A DNA stretch of 64,000 nt, taken from contig DASSNE010000055.1 in the NCBI GenBank assembly GCA_035688265.1, forward strand, positions 62,001 to 126,000, read 5' to 3'. This DNA comes from DASSBR01 sp035688265 (GTDB taxonomy: Bacteria > Pseudomonadota > Gammaproteobacteria > Natronospirales > DASSBR01). The translations under genes were made by a program, and so were the position numbers. This document shows, piece after piece, positions 56,786 to 64,000 of the stretch. The stretch's first letter is position 1. Each line of letters starts with the position of its first letter. Under the pieces are notes generated by a model. That model was given only the letters and a program-made list of their open reading frames with translations. It made no database searches and was not told where the DNA came from.

Positions 56786-57302
56786 GATGCACCTCCTCTC
56801 CGGTCGGCGTGATTACGTGGCTCGCACCGTCGCCGGTATCCATGACATCGCTGCGCGCCTCCGTGAGTCCGGCGGGTGGGCGACTCGCTGTACGGTGGTG
56901 TTCGCTGCGGTCGGAACTCTTCATGAATCGCGTCAGCAGAAAACCGGCCGCCACCGCGCCGCCGAGGAACGTCGCCGGCCGCCGGCGGGCGAACTCCTGC
57001 GTGCGGCCGAGCAGCGAACTCATGTCCTGATCGCGCAACTCGCCGGCGAGCTTGTCCGCCCCTTCCGCGAGCCGGTGGGCGGCATCAGCGAGCCAACCCT
57101 GATCCTGCTGCCGAAGTTCGTCGCCGGTCTTGCGCAGCGCGTTCGCCACGGAGCCCGCCTGATCGGCCACGGCGTATTTCTGCCGCTCGGCCGATTCATT
57201 CATTTGGCGGCCTGCTTCATGCATCGTTTCGCGGGCGCTTTCCTTCGCCTGTTCGGCGGTTCGATCGAGGCCGTCGCTGCGGCTTATGTCCGATGATTGC
57301 AT
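56769..57302 (-). CDS. YqjD/ElaB-like hydrophilic protein, first gene of membrane cluster
   Basis: A 177-residue protein, mostly charged amphipathic helix (LDRTAEQAKESARETMHEAG, NALRKTGDELRQQDQGWLAD) with one hydrophobic segment (RPATFLGGAVAAGFLL). The layout resembles ElaB/YqjD ribosome-associated inner membrane proteins, but the similarity is compositional. AAGGAG precedes the ATG. It is cotranscribed with the overlapping holin-family and DUF3618 genes. Confidence 0.65.
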   Translation of the reverse strand: MQSSDISRSDGLDRTAEQAKESARETMHEAGRQMNESAERQKYAVADQAGSVANALRKTGDELRQQDQGWLADAAHRLAEGADKLAGELRDQDMSSLLGRTQEFARRRPATFLGGAVAAGFLLTRFMKSSDRSEHHRTASRPPAGLTEARSDVMDTGDGASHVITPTGEEVHHASPQ

Positions 57303-57404
57303 GGCATCTCTCCTTGCAAATACATTCGATCCGAAGCTAGCAAAAGGCGCCGGCTTTTTCTGTACGGGCGATAGCCGTGGGCTAAACCCCGCATCAGTAC
57401 GGCA

Positions 57405-57494
57405 TAGTCGCTAGTCGCTAGTCGCTAGTCGCTAGGACTGAGTAGGAAGAAACAAAAATTCTTCACTAACTATTAGCGACTAAGCACTAGCGAC
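57405..57494. repeat. Tandem TAGTCGC heptamers with an inverted partner array
   Basis: TAGTCGC is repeated four times without interruption (57405-57432). About 40 bases on, the complementary unit TAGCGAC occurs at 57474-57480 and 57488-57494, with a degenerate unit (TAAGCAC) between. The two arrays can pair into a long imperfect hairpin with an A-rich loop. The region is between the membrane cluster and the zinc alcohol dehydrogenase and contains no gene. Confidence 0.7.
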
Positions 57495-57496
57495 TC

Positions 57497-57520
57497 CTTC
57501 TCCAGCTAAGGCTGGAGAAG
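57497..57520. repeat. Palindrome over the 3' end of the alcohol dehydrogenase gene
   Basis: CTTCTCCAGC and GCTGGAGAAG form a perfect 10-bp stem around a four-base loop. On the gene strand the stop codon TAG lies at the loop, so the palindrome covers the last codons and could terminate or stabilise the message. The core resembles the palindromes at 49154 and 58888. Confidence 0.6.
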
Positions 57521-58690
57521 AATCTTGATGCAACCATCCTGCTTCTTCTGGAAAATCTCGTAGCCGTGCGGCGCCTCGGCGAGCGGCAGCTTGTGCGTCG
57601 CCAGGTCTTCCGCGCCGAGCGGATCAGCATCATCGAGCAGGAACGGCATGATGTCCGGAATCCAGCGTTTGACGTGCGCCTGGCCCATGCGAATCTGAAT
57701 GCCCTTGTCGAACATTTGCATCATCGGCATCGGGTCGGTCTGGCCGCCATAGACGCCGATGATCGATACCGTGCCTCCGCGACGGACGGTATCGATGCAG
57801 GCGTTCAGCGCCGACAGCCGGTCAACGCCCATTTTCTGGATCATGTTCGCGGCCGTTTTCTTCGGCAGCAGACCCGCCGACTTTTGCGCGGCTTCCTGCA
57901 TCGGCGCCCCATGCGCTTCCATGCCGACTGCGTCGATCACGCCGTCGGGACCGCGGCCGTTGGTCTGGTCGCGAATGTAGGCCGGCACGTCCTCGAACTC
58001 ATTGGCGTCGATGGTTTCTATGCCATGCCGGTGCGCCATCCTGAGCCGCTCCGGAACAAAATCAACGCCGAAGACACGTTCTGCCCCACGCGCCTTCGCA
58101 ATACGCGCCGACATCTGACCGATCGGGCCGAGACCGAACACCGCGACGCTGCCGCCTTGCGGAATAGCGGCGTATTCGACCGCCTGCCACGAGGTCGGGA
58201 TGACGTCCGACAGATAAAGAAAGCGCTCGTCGGGCGGCCCCTCCGGCACCTTGATGGGTCCGAAATGCGCCTGCGGCACGCGCAGGTATTCGGCCTGCCC
58301 GCCCGGCACCTGCCCGTAGAGCTTGGTATAGCCGAACAACGCCGCGCCATTGCCGTGGTCGCGCACCTGCGTGGTCTCGCATTGCGCAAACAGGCCGTGA
58401 TCGCACATCCAGCAATGCCCGCAGGAAATATTGAACGGGACGACGACGCGGTCGCCGGGCTTGATGTCTTTCACTTCGCTGCCGACTTCCTCGACGATGC
58501 CCATCGGTTCGTGGCCGATGATGTCGCCCTCTTCCAGGAACATCGTCAGCACCGAGTACAGATGCAGGTCGGAGCCGCAAATGCCGGTCGAGGTAATGCG
58601 GATGATCGCGTCGGTGGGCTGCTGGATTTTGGGGTCGGGGACGTTGTCGACGCGGAAGTCCTCCTTGCCGTGAAACGTTACAGCTTTCAT
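57506..58690 (-). CDS. Zinc-dependent alcohol dehydrogenase (COG1063, formaldehyde-dismutase-like group)
   Basis: The 394-residue protein is a medium-chain dehydrogenase. Catalytic zinc ligands are in STGICGSDLHLY and GHEPMGIVEEVG, the structural zinc site is CGHCWMCDHGLFAQC, and the coenzyme motif is VAVFGLGPIGQMSA. LSDVIPTSWQAVEYA and IDAVGMEAHG place it with the glutathione-independent formaldehyde dehydrogenase and related group, but its substrate is not predictable. ATG at 58690 is chosen where similarity starts; the open frame extends 46 codons further into the palindromic repeat. It could be a second formaldehyde or alcohol route beside XoxF/FrmA. Confidence 0.85.
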   Translation of the reverse strand: MKAVTFHGKEDFRVDNVPDPKIQQPTDAIIRITSTGICGSDLHLYSVLTMFLEEGDIIGHEPMGIVEEVGSEVKDIKPGDRVVVPFNISCGHCWMCDHGLFAQCETTQVRDHGNGAALFGYTKLYGQVPGGQAEYLRVPQAHFGPIKVPEGPPDERFLYLSDVIPTSWQAVEYAAIPQGGSVAVFGLGPIGQMSARIAKARGAERVFGVDFVPERLRMAHRHGIETIDANEFEDVPAYIRDQTNGRGPDGVIDAVGMEAHGAPMQEAAQKSAGLLPKKTAANMIQKMGVDRLSALNACIDTVRRGGTVSIIGVYGGQTDPMPMMQMFDKGIQIRMGQAHVKRWIPDIMPFLLDDADPLGAEDLATHKLPLAEAPHGYEIFQKKQDGCIKILLQP

Positions 58691-58726
58691 CTTTTCTCGC
58701 CCTCCTTGGCGATTAAGGTTGTCGCC

Positions 58727-58836
58727 GGAAGACGATGCGGTATAGGTTTTCAGGGACGCCGTGAATACGTCCCTGTAGGCTCTGGGTTCGGCTCCTGCCT
58801 CACACAGCCCTGAAAACCCATACCGCATCGTCTTCC
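58727..58836. repeat. Structured palindromic element A (29-bp stem, 52-base loop)
   Basis: Arms 58727-58755 and 58808-58836 are complementary at 28 of 29 positions. The loop contains GACGCCGTGAATACGTCC, GGCTCTGGGTTCGGC and TGCCTCACACAG. The same loop sequence, in opposite orientation, occurs in element B. The element lies in the 403-base gene-free gap between the alcohol dehydrogenase and the CtaG/cytochrome c gene. Confidence 0.85.
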
Positions 58837-58887
58837 TTCAGGTTGCGGCATACTTAGCGCTTGTCGATTTATTCGGCCGATCAACTC

Positions 58888-58907
58888 CCCTCTCCCTAAG
58901 GAGAGGG
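58888..58907. repeat. Short palindrome CCCTCTCC-GGAGAGGG
   Basis: A perfect 8-bp inverted repeat with a four-base loop lies between palindromic elements A and B. It belongs to the same sequence class as the palindromes at 49154 and 57497. It is not followed by a T run. Confidence 0.5.
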
Positions 58908-58964
58908 AATAAGAAATTCCCCGTAACTCAAGCGGAGCAAGCCAAATGTGGCGATAGCGCATCA

Positions 58965-59073
58965 GTGGGTGGTGCGGTGCCTGTTTCCAAGGCTGTGTGA
59001 GGCAGGATGCCGAACCCAGAGCCTCCACGGATGGATCTACGGCGTCCTTGGAAACAGGCACCGCATCGCCCAC
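58965..59073. repeat. Structured palindromic element B, inverted relative to A
   Basis: Arms 58965-58992 and 59046-59073 match at 26 of 28 positions, and both mismatches could be G-U pairs in RNA. The loop, read on the minus strand, repeats element A's GGACGCCGT...GGCTCTGGGTTCGGC...TGCCTCACACAGCC. The inner stem sequences of A and B differ, yet each remains self-complementary. It ends 20 bases before the CtaG/cytochrome c stop and may also affect that transcript's 3' end. Confidence 0.85.
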
Positions 59074-59093
59074 CCCACAACAACCTGAACAAC

Positions 59094-60515
59094 TCAATCC
59101 AAAGTATAAAGATAAGCCGCAATATCCTCGGCTTGCTTGCGGGTGATGCCCATGTTCGGCATGTCGACGCCCGGAAGAATCGCCTGCGGGTTTTGAATCC
59201 ATGGGATCAGGTTGCTGGGGCGGTTGCGCATGAAGCCGGCGATGATCATGCGGTCGCTCCACCGGGTCAGCGGCGGCCCGACGACGCCGGTGGCGTTGCC
59301 GATGCCGGGAATCGTGTGACACCCGCCGCAACCGAAATGGCTGATCAGCTTCGCGCCACGCTGGGGATCGGCGCCCGGAATCGTCTCCCAAGGCTCGGCA
59401 TCTTTCGGCGCCACCGCCGCGTTAGCGCTGGCGCTGACATTGCTCTGGTTGTTGAGTTGAATGGTCGTAACGCCATTCGATTGGCCGTTGCCGCTATTGT
59501 TGGTGCTGCTGCCGCAGCCCGACAAGCCGATCAGCACCAGCGGCGCGATCAGCGCGCAGCGCGCCGCCGCCGACGGCAACATCGTCCTGACCTTTGCAGC
59601 GCGCTGCCGGTCTTCGCCCATCCAGGCGAAAAACAGCGCGCACAGGGTGACGAGGTGAATCATGTTCGACGGAATCCACATGATGGCGCCGGCAATGTGC
59701 TGATCCTGCAGCGGCGTCAGCCCGTAGGCTTGCGTAGTGTGGAGATGAGCCGCGTAGAGCGCGTGCGGCGAGAGGGTCAGGATGGCGGCGATCAGGGCCA
59801 TCACGAAGCCGATCGAGACGACGTAGATCATGGTCGCGCCATAGCCGAGCGCGCGGCGACGTCCATAGGGTTCGATGACGATCGACCAATAGCCGAGCGC
59901 GGGGCCAAGCAAGCTCAAACGTTCGATGTCGTGCAGCCATTTATGCTGCAAAGCCCAATCGTACGGGCCGGGGAAATGCCAAAAGCACAGCGCCGCGACC
60001 AGGAGCAACCAGACGATCACCGGCCGCCCCAGCCATTCGCATGCACCGGTCAGGCCGAAGCGATTCCATCCGCGCGCGATCCTGCTGCGGGACCGCGAAT
60101 CGAACGCCCAAATCCAGGTGGCGACCGGTCGGCCGGTGACGAGCAACGACGGTGCGATCAGCAGCAACAGCAATTGCTCGACCATGTGAGCCGAATACAG
60201 CGCGTGCTCGAGCGCATTAAGCGGATATTCAACAGCGAAAAACAACACCAGGATGCCGGTGAAGAACGACACCGCACGGAATGGGCCAAGGCGGCGGCGC
60301 TCCTCGGCGCCCATGCGATACAGGCCGATCAGGTACGGAATCGTGGCGAGCGCCAGGCACAACAGGACCCACGGCTCCCAGACCCAGTGCAGCGTTGCGC
60401 CGGCCCCGCCGGCGCCTTGAGCAAGAGCCGGTGTAGAGAAAAGCACGAGAACAGCCGTGCCCATTCGGACGGGAGGACCGGATTTTTGCTTCCGCAGGAA
60501 TGACGGGATGTACAT
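59094..60515 (-). CDS. ctaG: CtaG-like oxidase assembly protein fused to a cytochrome c domain
   Basis: The 473-residue frame starts with a signal-like segment, then a caa3_CtaG multi-helix domain (WEPWVLLCLALATIPYLIGL, ALYSAHMVEQLLLLLIAPSL, DQHIAGAIMWIPSNMIHLVT; to about 310). It continues in frame into a lipoprotein-like signal (APLVLIGLSGCGSSTNNS), a low-complexity Asn/Ser linker and a cytochrome c domain with CGGCH and the distal PGVDMPNMGITR. The start overlaps the previous stop (TAATG); ATG at 60464 is an alternative. An internal ATG at 59582 with its own AAAGG could produce the 162-residue cytochrome lipoprotein separately. CtaG helps copper insertion in caa3 oxidases. Confidence 0.8.
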   Translation of the reverse strand: MYIPSFLRKQKSGPPVRMGTAVLVLFSTPALAQGAGGAGATLHWVWEPWVLLCLALATIPYLIGLYRMGAEERRRLGPFRAVSFFTGILVLFFAVEYPLNALEHALYSAHMVEQLLLLLIAPSLLVTGRPVATWIWAFDSRSRSRIARGWNRFGLTGACEWLGRPVIVWLLLVAALCFWHFPGPYDWALQHKWLHDIERLSLLGPALGYWSIVIEPYGRRRALGYGATMIYVVSIGFVMALIAAILTLSPHALYAAHLHTTQAYGLTPLQDQHIAGAIMWIPSNMIHLVTLCALFFAWMGEDRQRAAKVRTMLPSAAARCALIAPLVLIGLSGCGSSTNNSGNGQSNGVTTIQLNNQSNVSASANAAVAPKDAEPWETIPGADPQRGAKLISHFGCGGCHTIPGIGNATGVVGPPLTRWSDRMIIAGFMRNRPSNLIPWIQNPQAILPGVDMPNMGITRKQAEDIAAYLYTLD

Positions 60516-60934
60516 TAAACGTCGCATACCGGCTCGATGAATAACATAACGATCGTGAAAATGATTGCGATGGAAAACAGCGCGGTCGTCAGCAGCGCCC
60601 ACATCGCCAGGTACTTGTTGCGTCGCTGTCCGACGCGGGTGACATCGGCGAAGCGATATTCCACCCATTTGCTGACCGAAAAGAATCCGCCGACACCGGC
60701 TGCGATCAATGCAATGAGATCGACGCCGATCAGCGCCCACCACAGAAAGCTCCAGATCGGCATCGCCAGCGGCACGTTGTTCGGATAGCACGCATGGCTT
60801 GCCAGCGAATAGCCGATGAGGAGCTGCAGCGCCCACGCGAGCGGCGCCCCGAGCAACGCGTAGCCGAGCGCGAAGCCGACCGGGACGCGCGCCGGGATAT
60901 GCGGATCAGTGGAACTGGATGTGGTTGCGTTCAT
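60515..60934 (-). CDS. Small three-helix membrane protein of the oxidase operon
   Basis: A 139-residue protein with three hydrophobic segments (YALLGAPLAWALQLLIGYSL, LWWALIGVDLIALIAAGVGG, AMWALLTTALFSIAIIFTIV). I do not recognise a named family. Its ATG overlaps the ctaE stop (ATGA) and its stop overlaps the next start (TAATG), so it is translationally coupled on both sides. The position matches small accessory or subunit IV-like proteins of caa3 operons. Confidence 0.75.
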   Translation of the reverse strand: MNATTSSSTDPHIPARVPVGFALGYALLGAPLAWALQLLIGYSLASHACYPNNVPLAMPIWSFLWWALIGVDLIALIAAGVGGFFSVSKWVEYRFADVTRVGQRRNKYLAMWALLTTALFSIAIIFTIVMLFIEPVCDV

Positions 60935-61548
60935 CGCGGGGTTACGTAAGGCAGTACATAAAACGTCGTCATGATGCCGATCCAGACGACCACCAGGAAA
61001 TACCAGTACAGCGCCACCACCCGCACCGAGTTGCAGCGCTCGGAGGTGACATGCCCGAGCGCGGTCCACAGCAGAATCGCCACGATCATCAGCACGCCCA
61101 CGATCGTGTGCACGAGGTGAAAGCCGGTGATGGTGTAGTACAGCGAGCTGTAGGCGCCGGAGTTGAACGCGAACGGCTCCACGCTCCAGTCCACCAGTTG
61201 CAGCAGCACGTAGGCGATGCCGATCAACCCGGTCAGCGGCAGGCCCACCCACACCCGCCACTTGATGCCCCTGCGGATGCCGTTGCTGGCGAACCAGACG
61301 GTGAACACGCTGATGAACAGCGCGCCGGTCGTGCCCAGCGCGTACGGCAGCGGCGGCTTGCCGCTTGGCGGCCAGACGTTGTCGGCCATCGACTGCAGGT
61401 AATAAAAGCTGAAAAAGAGATAGGCGAAGACCGCGGATTCGGTCGCGATCAGCATCACCATGCCCCACCAGCCGGGCGTCAGGTTACCCGCCGAGCCGAT
61501 CGGCAGCGGGCGGCTCAAATCGCGCGGTTCGGCGCTTGTCGCACTCAT
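60931..61548 (-). CDS. ctaE: Cytochrome c oxidase subunit III
   Basis: A 205-residue COX3-type protein with five membrane helices (GWWGMVMLIATESAVFAYLF, LYYTITGFHLVHTIVGVLMI, VALYWYFLVVVWIGIMTTFY). The short form, lacking the first two helices of mitochondrial COX3, is usual for caa3 oxidases. ATG at 61548 is used because homology starts there and it lies inside the four-base overlap with ctaD. Translationally coupled to the next gene. Confidence 0.92.
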   Translation of the reverse strand: MSATSAEPRDLSRPLPIGSAGNLTPGWWGMVMLIATESAVFAYLFFSFYYLQSMADNVWPPSGKPPLPYALGTTGALFISVFTVWFASNGIRRGIKWRVWVGLPLTGLIGIAYVLLQLVDWSVEPFAFNSGAYSSLYYTITGFHLVHTIVGVLMIVAILLWTALGHVTSERCNSVRVVALYWYFLVVVWIGIMTTFYVLPYVTPR

Positions 61549-63491
61549 GCTCGACTCTCCTTCGGACTGCGACCGACTTCCGCCGATGGCCAGAACCAGT
61601 ACAACAGCGCCGGGAACATCGCGCACATCGCGGCGCCGGAAATCCACCACCACTCAAGCAGCATGCCGATGAAGACGCCGGAGATCAGCAGCGCCATGAT
61701 CAGCGGCGCGAACGACTTGCCCGGCATCTTCAGAATTACGTCGGCTTCGGCGTCGAGAATGGTTGTGCCCGGAATTTCGTGCTCCTCGTCGAGCTTGAGA
61801 CCCTCGTGCAGGATGGTGCGGCCTTCGCTCTTTTCCAGCCGGTCCTCCCACAGCGGATGCAGGCTGCCGACGTGCGGGATCACGCCGAAGTTGTAATGCG
61901 GCGGCGGCGATGACGTGCTCCATTCCAGCGTATCCCCATCCCACGGATTCGCCGGCGCCCGCTTGCCGGTCAGCAGCGTCACCACGACGTTGACGATGAA
62001 TACCAGCACGCCCAGCGCGAACAGGAACGCGCCGATGGTCGTCACCAGATTCAAGTCGCCCCAGCCGAGTCCGGCCGGATACGTGTAGATGCGCCGCGGC
62101 ATGCCGAGCAGCCCGGAAATGTGCATCGGGAAAAAGCCGACGTTGAAGCCGATGAACATCAGCCAGAAATTCCACCAGCCGAGTTTTTCGTTGAGCATCT
62201 TGCCGGCGAACTTCGGGAACCAGTGATAAATGCCCCCGATGACCGGGAACACGTTAATGCCGATCAGCACGTAATGAATGTGCGCGACGACGAAGTAGGT
62301 ATCGGTGAGCTGCCAGTCAAGCGGCACCGCCGCCGTCATGAAGCCGGACACGCCGCCGATCACGAACAGAATGATTTCCGCCGCGAAGAATTTGAACGCG
62401 GTCGTGAAAACCGGCCTGCCGGTCCAGATCGTCGCCACCCAGGCAAACACCGATACCGCGCTCGGAATCACGATCACGAAGCTCGCGGCGCTGAAGAAGC
62501 CCATCGCGATCACCGGCAGCCCGGTCGCGAACATGTGGTGGACCCAGACGCCGAAGCCGAGCACCATCGTCAGGATGGTTGCGAGGATCACCGCGGAATT
62601 CGCCACCAGCGGCCGGCGGCAATGCACCGGCAGACACTGCGACACGATGCTCATGGCCGGCAGCACGATCGCATACACCCACGGGTGGCCGAAAATCCAG
62701 AACAGGTGCTGCCACAAAAGTGGATGGCCGCCGCCGGACACATTGAAGAAGTCGGTGCCGAAGCGGCGATCGAGCCACAGCAGGAAGAAGTCGAGGCTCA
62801 CCGCCGGCACCGCGAACAAAATGCCGATGTTCGCAACCAGCGTGCCCCAGATCATGATCGGCACGCGGCTGATCGACATGCCGGGCGCGCGGGTGCGGAA
62901 CATCGTGGCGATGAAGTTGATCGCGCCGGCGGTCGTCGAGATGCCGAGGAAGATCATGCCGAGCGAAAAGATGTCCACGCCGGGCCCCGGGTTGTACATG
63001 GGTCCCGCCAGCGGCACGTAATTGAACCAGCCGACATCGGTGCCCTGCCCGGTCGGAAAGCCGATGTACATGAACGCGCCGGCCAGCAGGAACGTCCAAT
63101 AGGTGAACATGTTGAGGCGCGGGAACGCCATGTCGCGCGTGCCCAGGATCAGCGGCCAGAGGAAATTGCTGAAGCCGGACAGGATCGGCAGCGCATACAG
63201 GAAGATCATTGTCGTGCCGTGCATGCTGAACAACTGGTTGTACAGGTGCGGGCCGACCATGTGCTCGTTCGGCTGCGCGAGCTGCAGGCGCATGATCAGC
63301 GCTTCGAGGCCGCCGACGAACAAAAACAGGAATGCGGTGACGAGGTAGCGCCGGCCGATCTTCTTGTGATCCACCGTCGACAGCCAGCCGATGATGCCCG
63401 GCGGGTCGCTCCACATCTCCTCCATCTTGTCGAGGAAATCGCGGGTCGGTGTGATGACCTCCGGTGTGCGATAAGTCGGGACTTCGGCCAT
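61545..63491 (-). CDS. ctaD: Cytochrome c oxidase subunit I
   Basis: The 648-residue haem-copper oxidase subunit has 12 core helices plus a C-terminal extension with two more. Haem a ligand His is in LFSMHGTTMIF, CuB ligands are His269 (with Tyr273 for the His-Tyr crosslink) and the HH pair in GVWVHHMF, and the haem a/a3 histidines are in YFVVAHIHYVL. The helix VI motif reads GHPWVY rather than GHPEVY, so the proton-channel glutamate of A1-type enzymes is absent. The operon order ctaC-ctaD-ctaE fits a caa3 terminal oxidase accepting electrons from cytochrome c. Confidence 0.95.
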   Translation of the reverse strand: MAEVPTYRTPEVITPTRDFLDKMEEMWSDPPGIIGWLSTVDHKKIGRRYLVTAFLFLFVGGLEALIMRLQLAQPNEHMVGPHLYNQLFSMHGTTMIFLYALPILSGFSNFLWPLILGTRDMAFPRLNMFTYWTFLLAGAFMYIGFPTGQGTDVGWFNYVPLAGPMYNPGPGVDIFSLGMIFLGISTTAGAINFIATMFRTRAPGMSISRVPIMIWGTLVANIGILFAVPAVSLDFFLLWLDRRFGTDFFNVSGGGHPLLWQHLFWIFGHPWVYAIVLPAMSIVSQCLPVHCRRPLVANSAVILATILTMVLGFGVWVHHMFATGLPVIAMGFFSAASFVIVIPSAVSVFAWVATIWTGRPVFTTAFKFFAAEIILFVIGGVSGFMTAAVPLDWQLTDTYFVVAHIHYVLIGINVFPVIGGIYHWFPKFAGKMLNEKLGWWNFWLMFIGFNVGFFPMHISGLLGMPRRIYTYPAGLGWGDLNLVTTIGAFLFALGVLVFIVNVVVTLLTGKRAPANPWDGDTLEWSTSSPPPHYNFGVIPHVGSLHPLWEDRLEKSEGRTILHEGLKLDEEHEIPGTTILDAEADVILKMPGKSFAPLIMALLISGVFIGMLLEWWWISGAAMCAMFPALLYWFWPSAEVGRSPKESRA

Positions 63492-63501
63492 TGTTCGTTC
63501 C

Positions 63502-64000
63502 CTAGTTCAACGTCTGCAGATACGCGACCACGTCGAGCAACTGCCGGTTGGTCAAATCCATCGTCGGCATGTCGATGCCCGGTTTGATCGACTGCGCGTT
63601 CTCGACCCAAGCGGCGAGATAGCCGGTGGTGTTCGGCACGGTACCGGCGCCCAGCCAGTGCCGGCTCATCAGGTGCGTGAGATCGGGACCGAGCTTGCCC
63701 ATCGCGATAATGTCGGGGCCGCCTGCGCCGCGCACGGTATGGCAGACGGCGCAATGATGCAGAAAGACTTTTTCACCCTGCTGCGCCGCAGGCGAGACCG
63801 GCTGCTTCGCGTCGGCGAGCTGGTGCGTCCACCATTGATGAAACTTTGCCGGCGGCTGCGCGACGACATGAAACGCCATATGCGCGTGTTGCAAGCCGCA
63901 GAACTCCGTACATTGGCCCCGGTACGTGCCCGCCTTGGCCGCCTCGAACCAGGTAATGTTGGTCTGCCCCGGAATCACGTCCATCTTGCCGAACAACTCC
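63502..64000 (-). CDS. ctaC: Cytochrome c oxidase subunit II with fused cytochrome c, C-terminal part
   Basis: The frame enters from the right edge and runs to the stop at 63502, giving 165 residues. The CuA site is visible (CTEFCGLQHAHM) and a cytochrome c domain follows with CAVCH and distal ligand region PGIDMPTMDLTN. This fusion defines a caa3-type oxidase. The N-terminal membrane helices and first CuA ligand lie outside the window. It is the first visible gene of the ctaC-ctaD-ctaE operon, ten bases before ctaD. Confidence 0.94.
   Translation of the reverse strand, partial: ELFGKMDVIPGQTNITWFEAAKAGTYRGQCTEFCGLQHAHMAFHVVAQPPAKFHQWWTHQLADAKQPVSPAAQQGEKVFLHHCAVCHTVRGAGGPDIIAMGKLGPDLTHLMSRHWLGAGTVPNTTGYLAAWVENAQSIKPGIDMPTMDLTNRQLLDVVAYLQTLN

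Noticed and set aside
57405..57494. CRISPR array
   Set aside because: The repeated unit is seven bases with no spacers of regular size and no cas genes nearby.

Overview
The window reads as a contiguous piece of a GC-rich proteobacterial chromosome, most likely a gammaproteobacterium in the broad sense (including the former betaproteobacteria). The support is gene order and content: aspS followed by a DUF502 membrane protein and an FmdB zinc ribbon, hrpB, gltX beside tRNA-Glu, a caa3-type oxidase with a CtaG-like factor, and several dispersed palindromes. Genes are dense, with many 1 to 8 base start/stop overlaps, and there is no phage, insertion sequence or CRISPR array. The genus cannot be named from this sequence.

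Layout. 1-2.7 kb: start of a methyltransferase gene, srkA, an intact higBA toxin-antitoxin operon with a visible operator, a vapB whose vapC partner is reduced to two fragments, a duplicated tRNA-Glu 3' end, and tRNA-Glu and tRNA-Ala. 2.7-13.7 kb: gltX, a giant hybrid sensor kinase with its OmpR-type regulator, and three exported repeat proteins, two with GlyGly-CTERM-like tails. 13.7-22.6 kb: hrpB, aspS, DUF502, FmdB, a GNAT/class V aminotransferase fusion and a ClC channel. 22.7-28 kb: an ArsS-like radical SAM gene coupled to two TonB receptors.

28-55.6 kb is the metabolic core. An AcoR-type sigma-54 activator and a porin are followed by a minus-strand operon xoxF, xoxJ, a dihaem cytochrome c, frmA and gfa. 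A good -24/-12 promoter lies in front of xoxF, and XoxF carries the Asp-Tyr-Asp lanthanide signature. Divergent from it run an NAD-linked formate dehydrogenase (beta subunit fused, alpha subunit split in two), a TupBCA tungstate transporter and a TonB receptor. These face a minus-strand moaA-moaD-moaE-moaCB operon, and a plus-strand operon follows: BNR protein, yqeC, a second MoaD-like protein, a rhodanese-ThiF protein, mobA and moeA. fghA lies just beyond.

Together the genes encode methanol (or another alcohol) to formaldehyde (XoxF), glutathione capture and oxidation (Gfa, FrmA, FghA) to formate, and formate to CO2 plus NADH, with metal import and pterin cofactor synthesis for the last step alongside. 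PQQ synthesis genes, fdhD and modA are not in the window.

55.6-64 kb: a three-gene membrane and stress cluster, a zinc alcohol dehydrogenase, a 403-base gene-free stretch holding two facing structured palindromes, and a caa3 oxidase operon (ctaC partial, ctaD, ctaE, a small membrane protein, and a CtaG/cytochrome c fusion).
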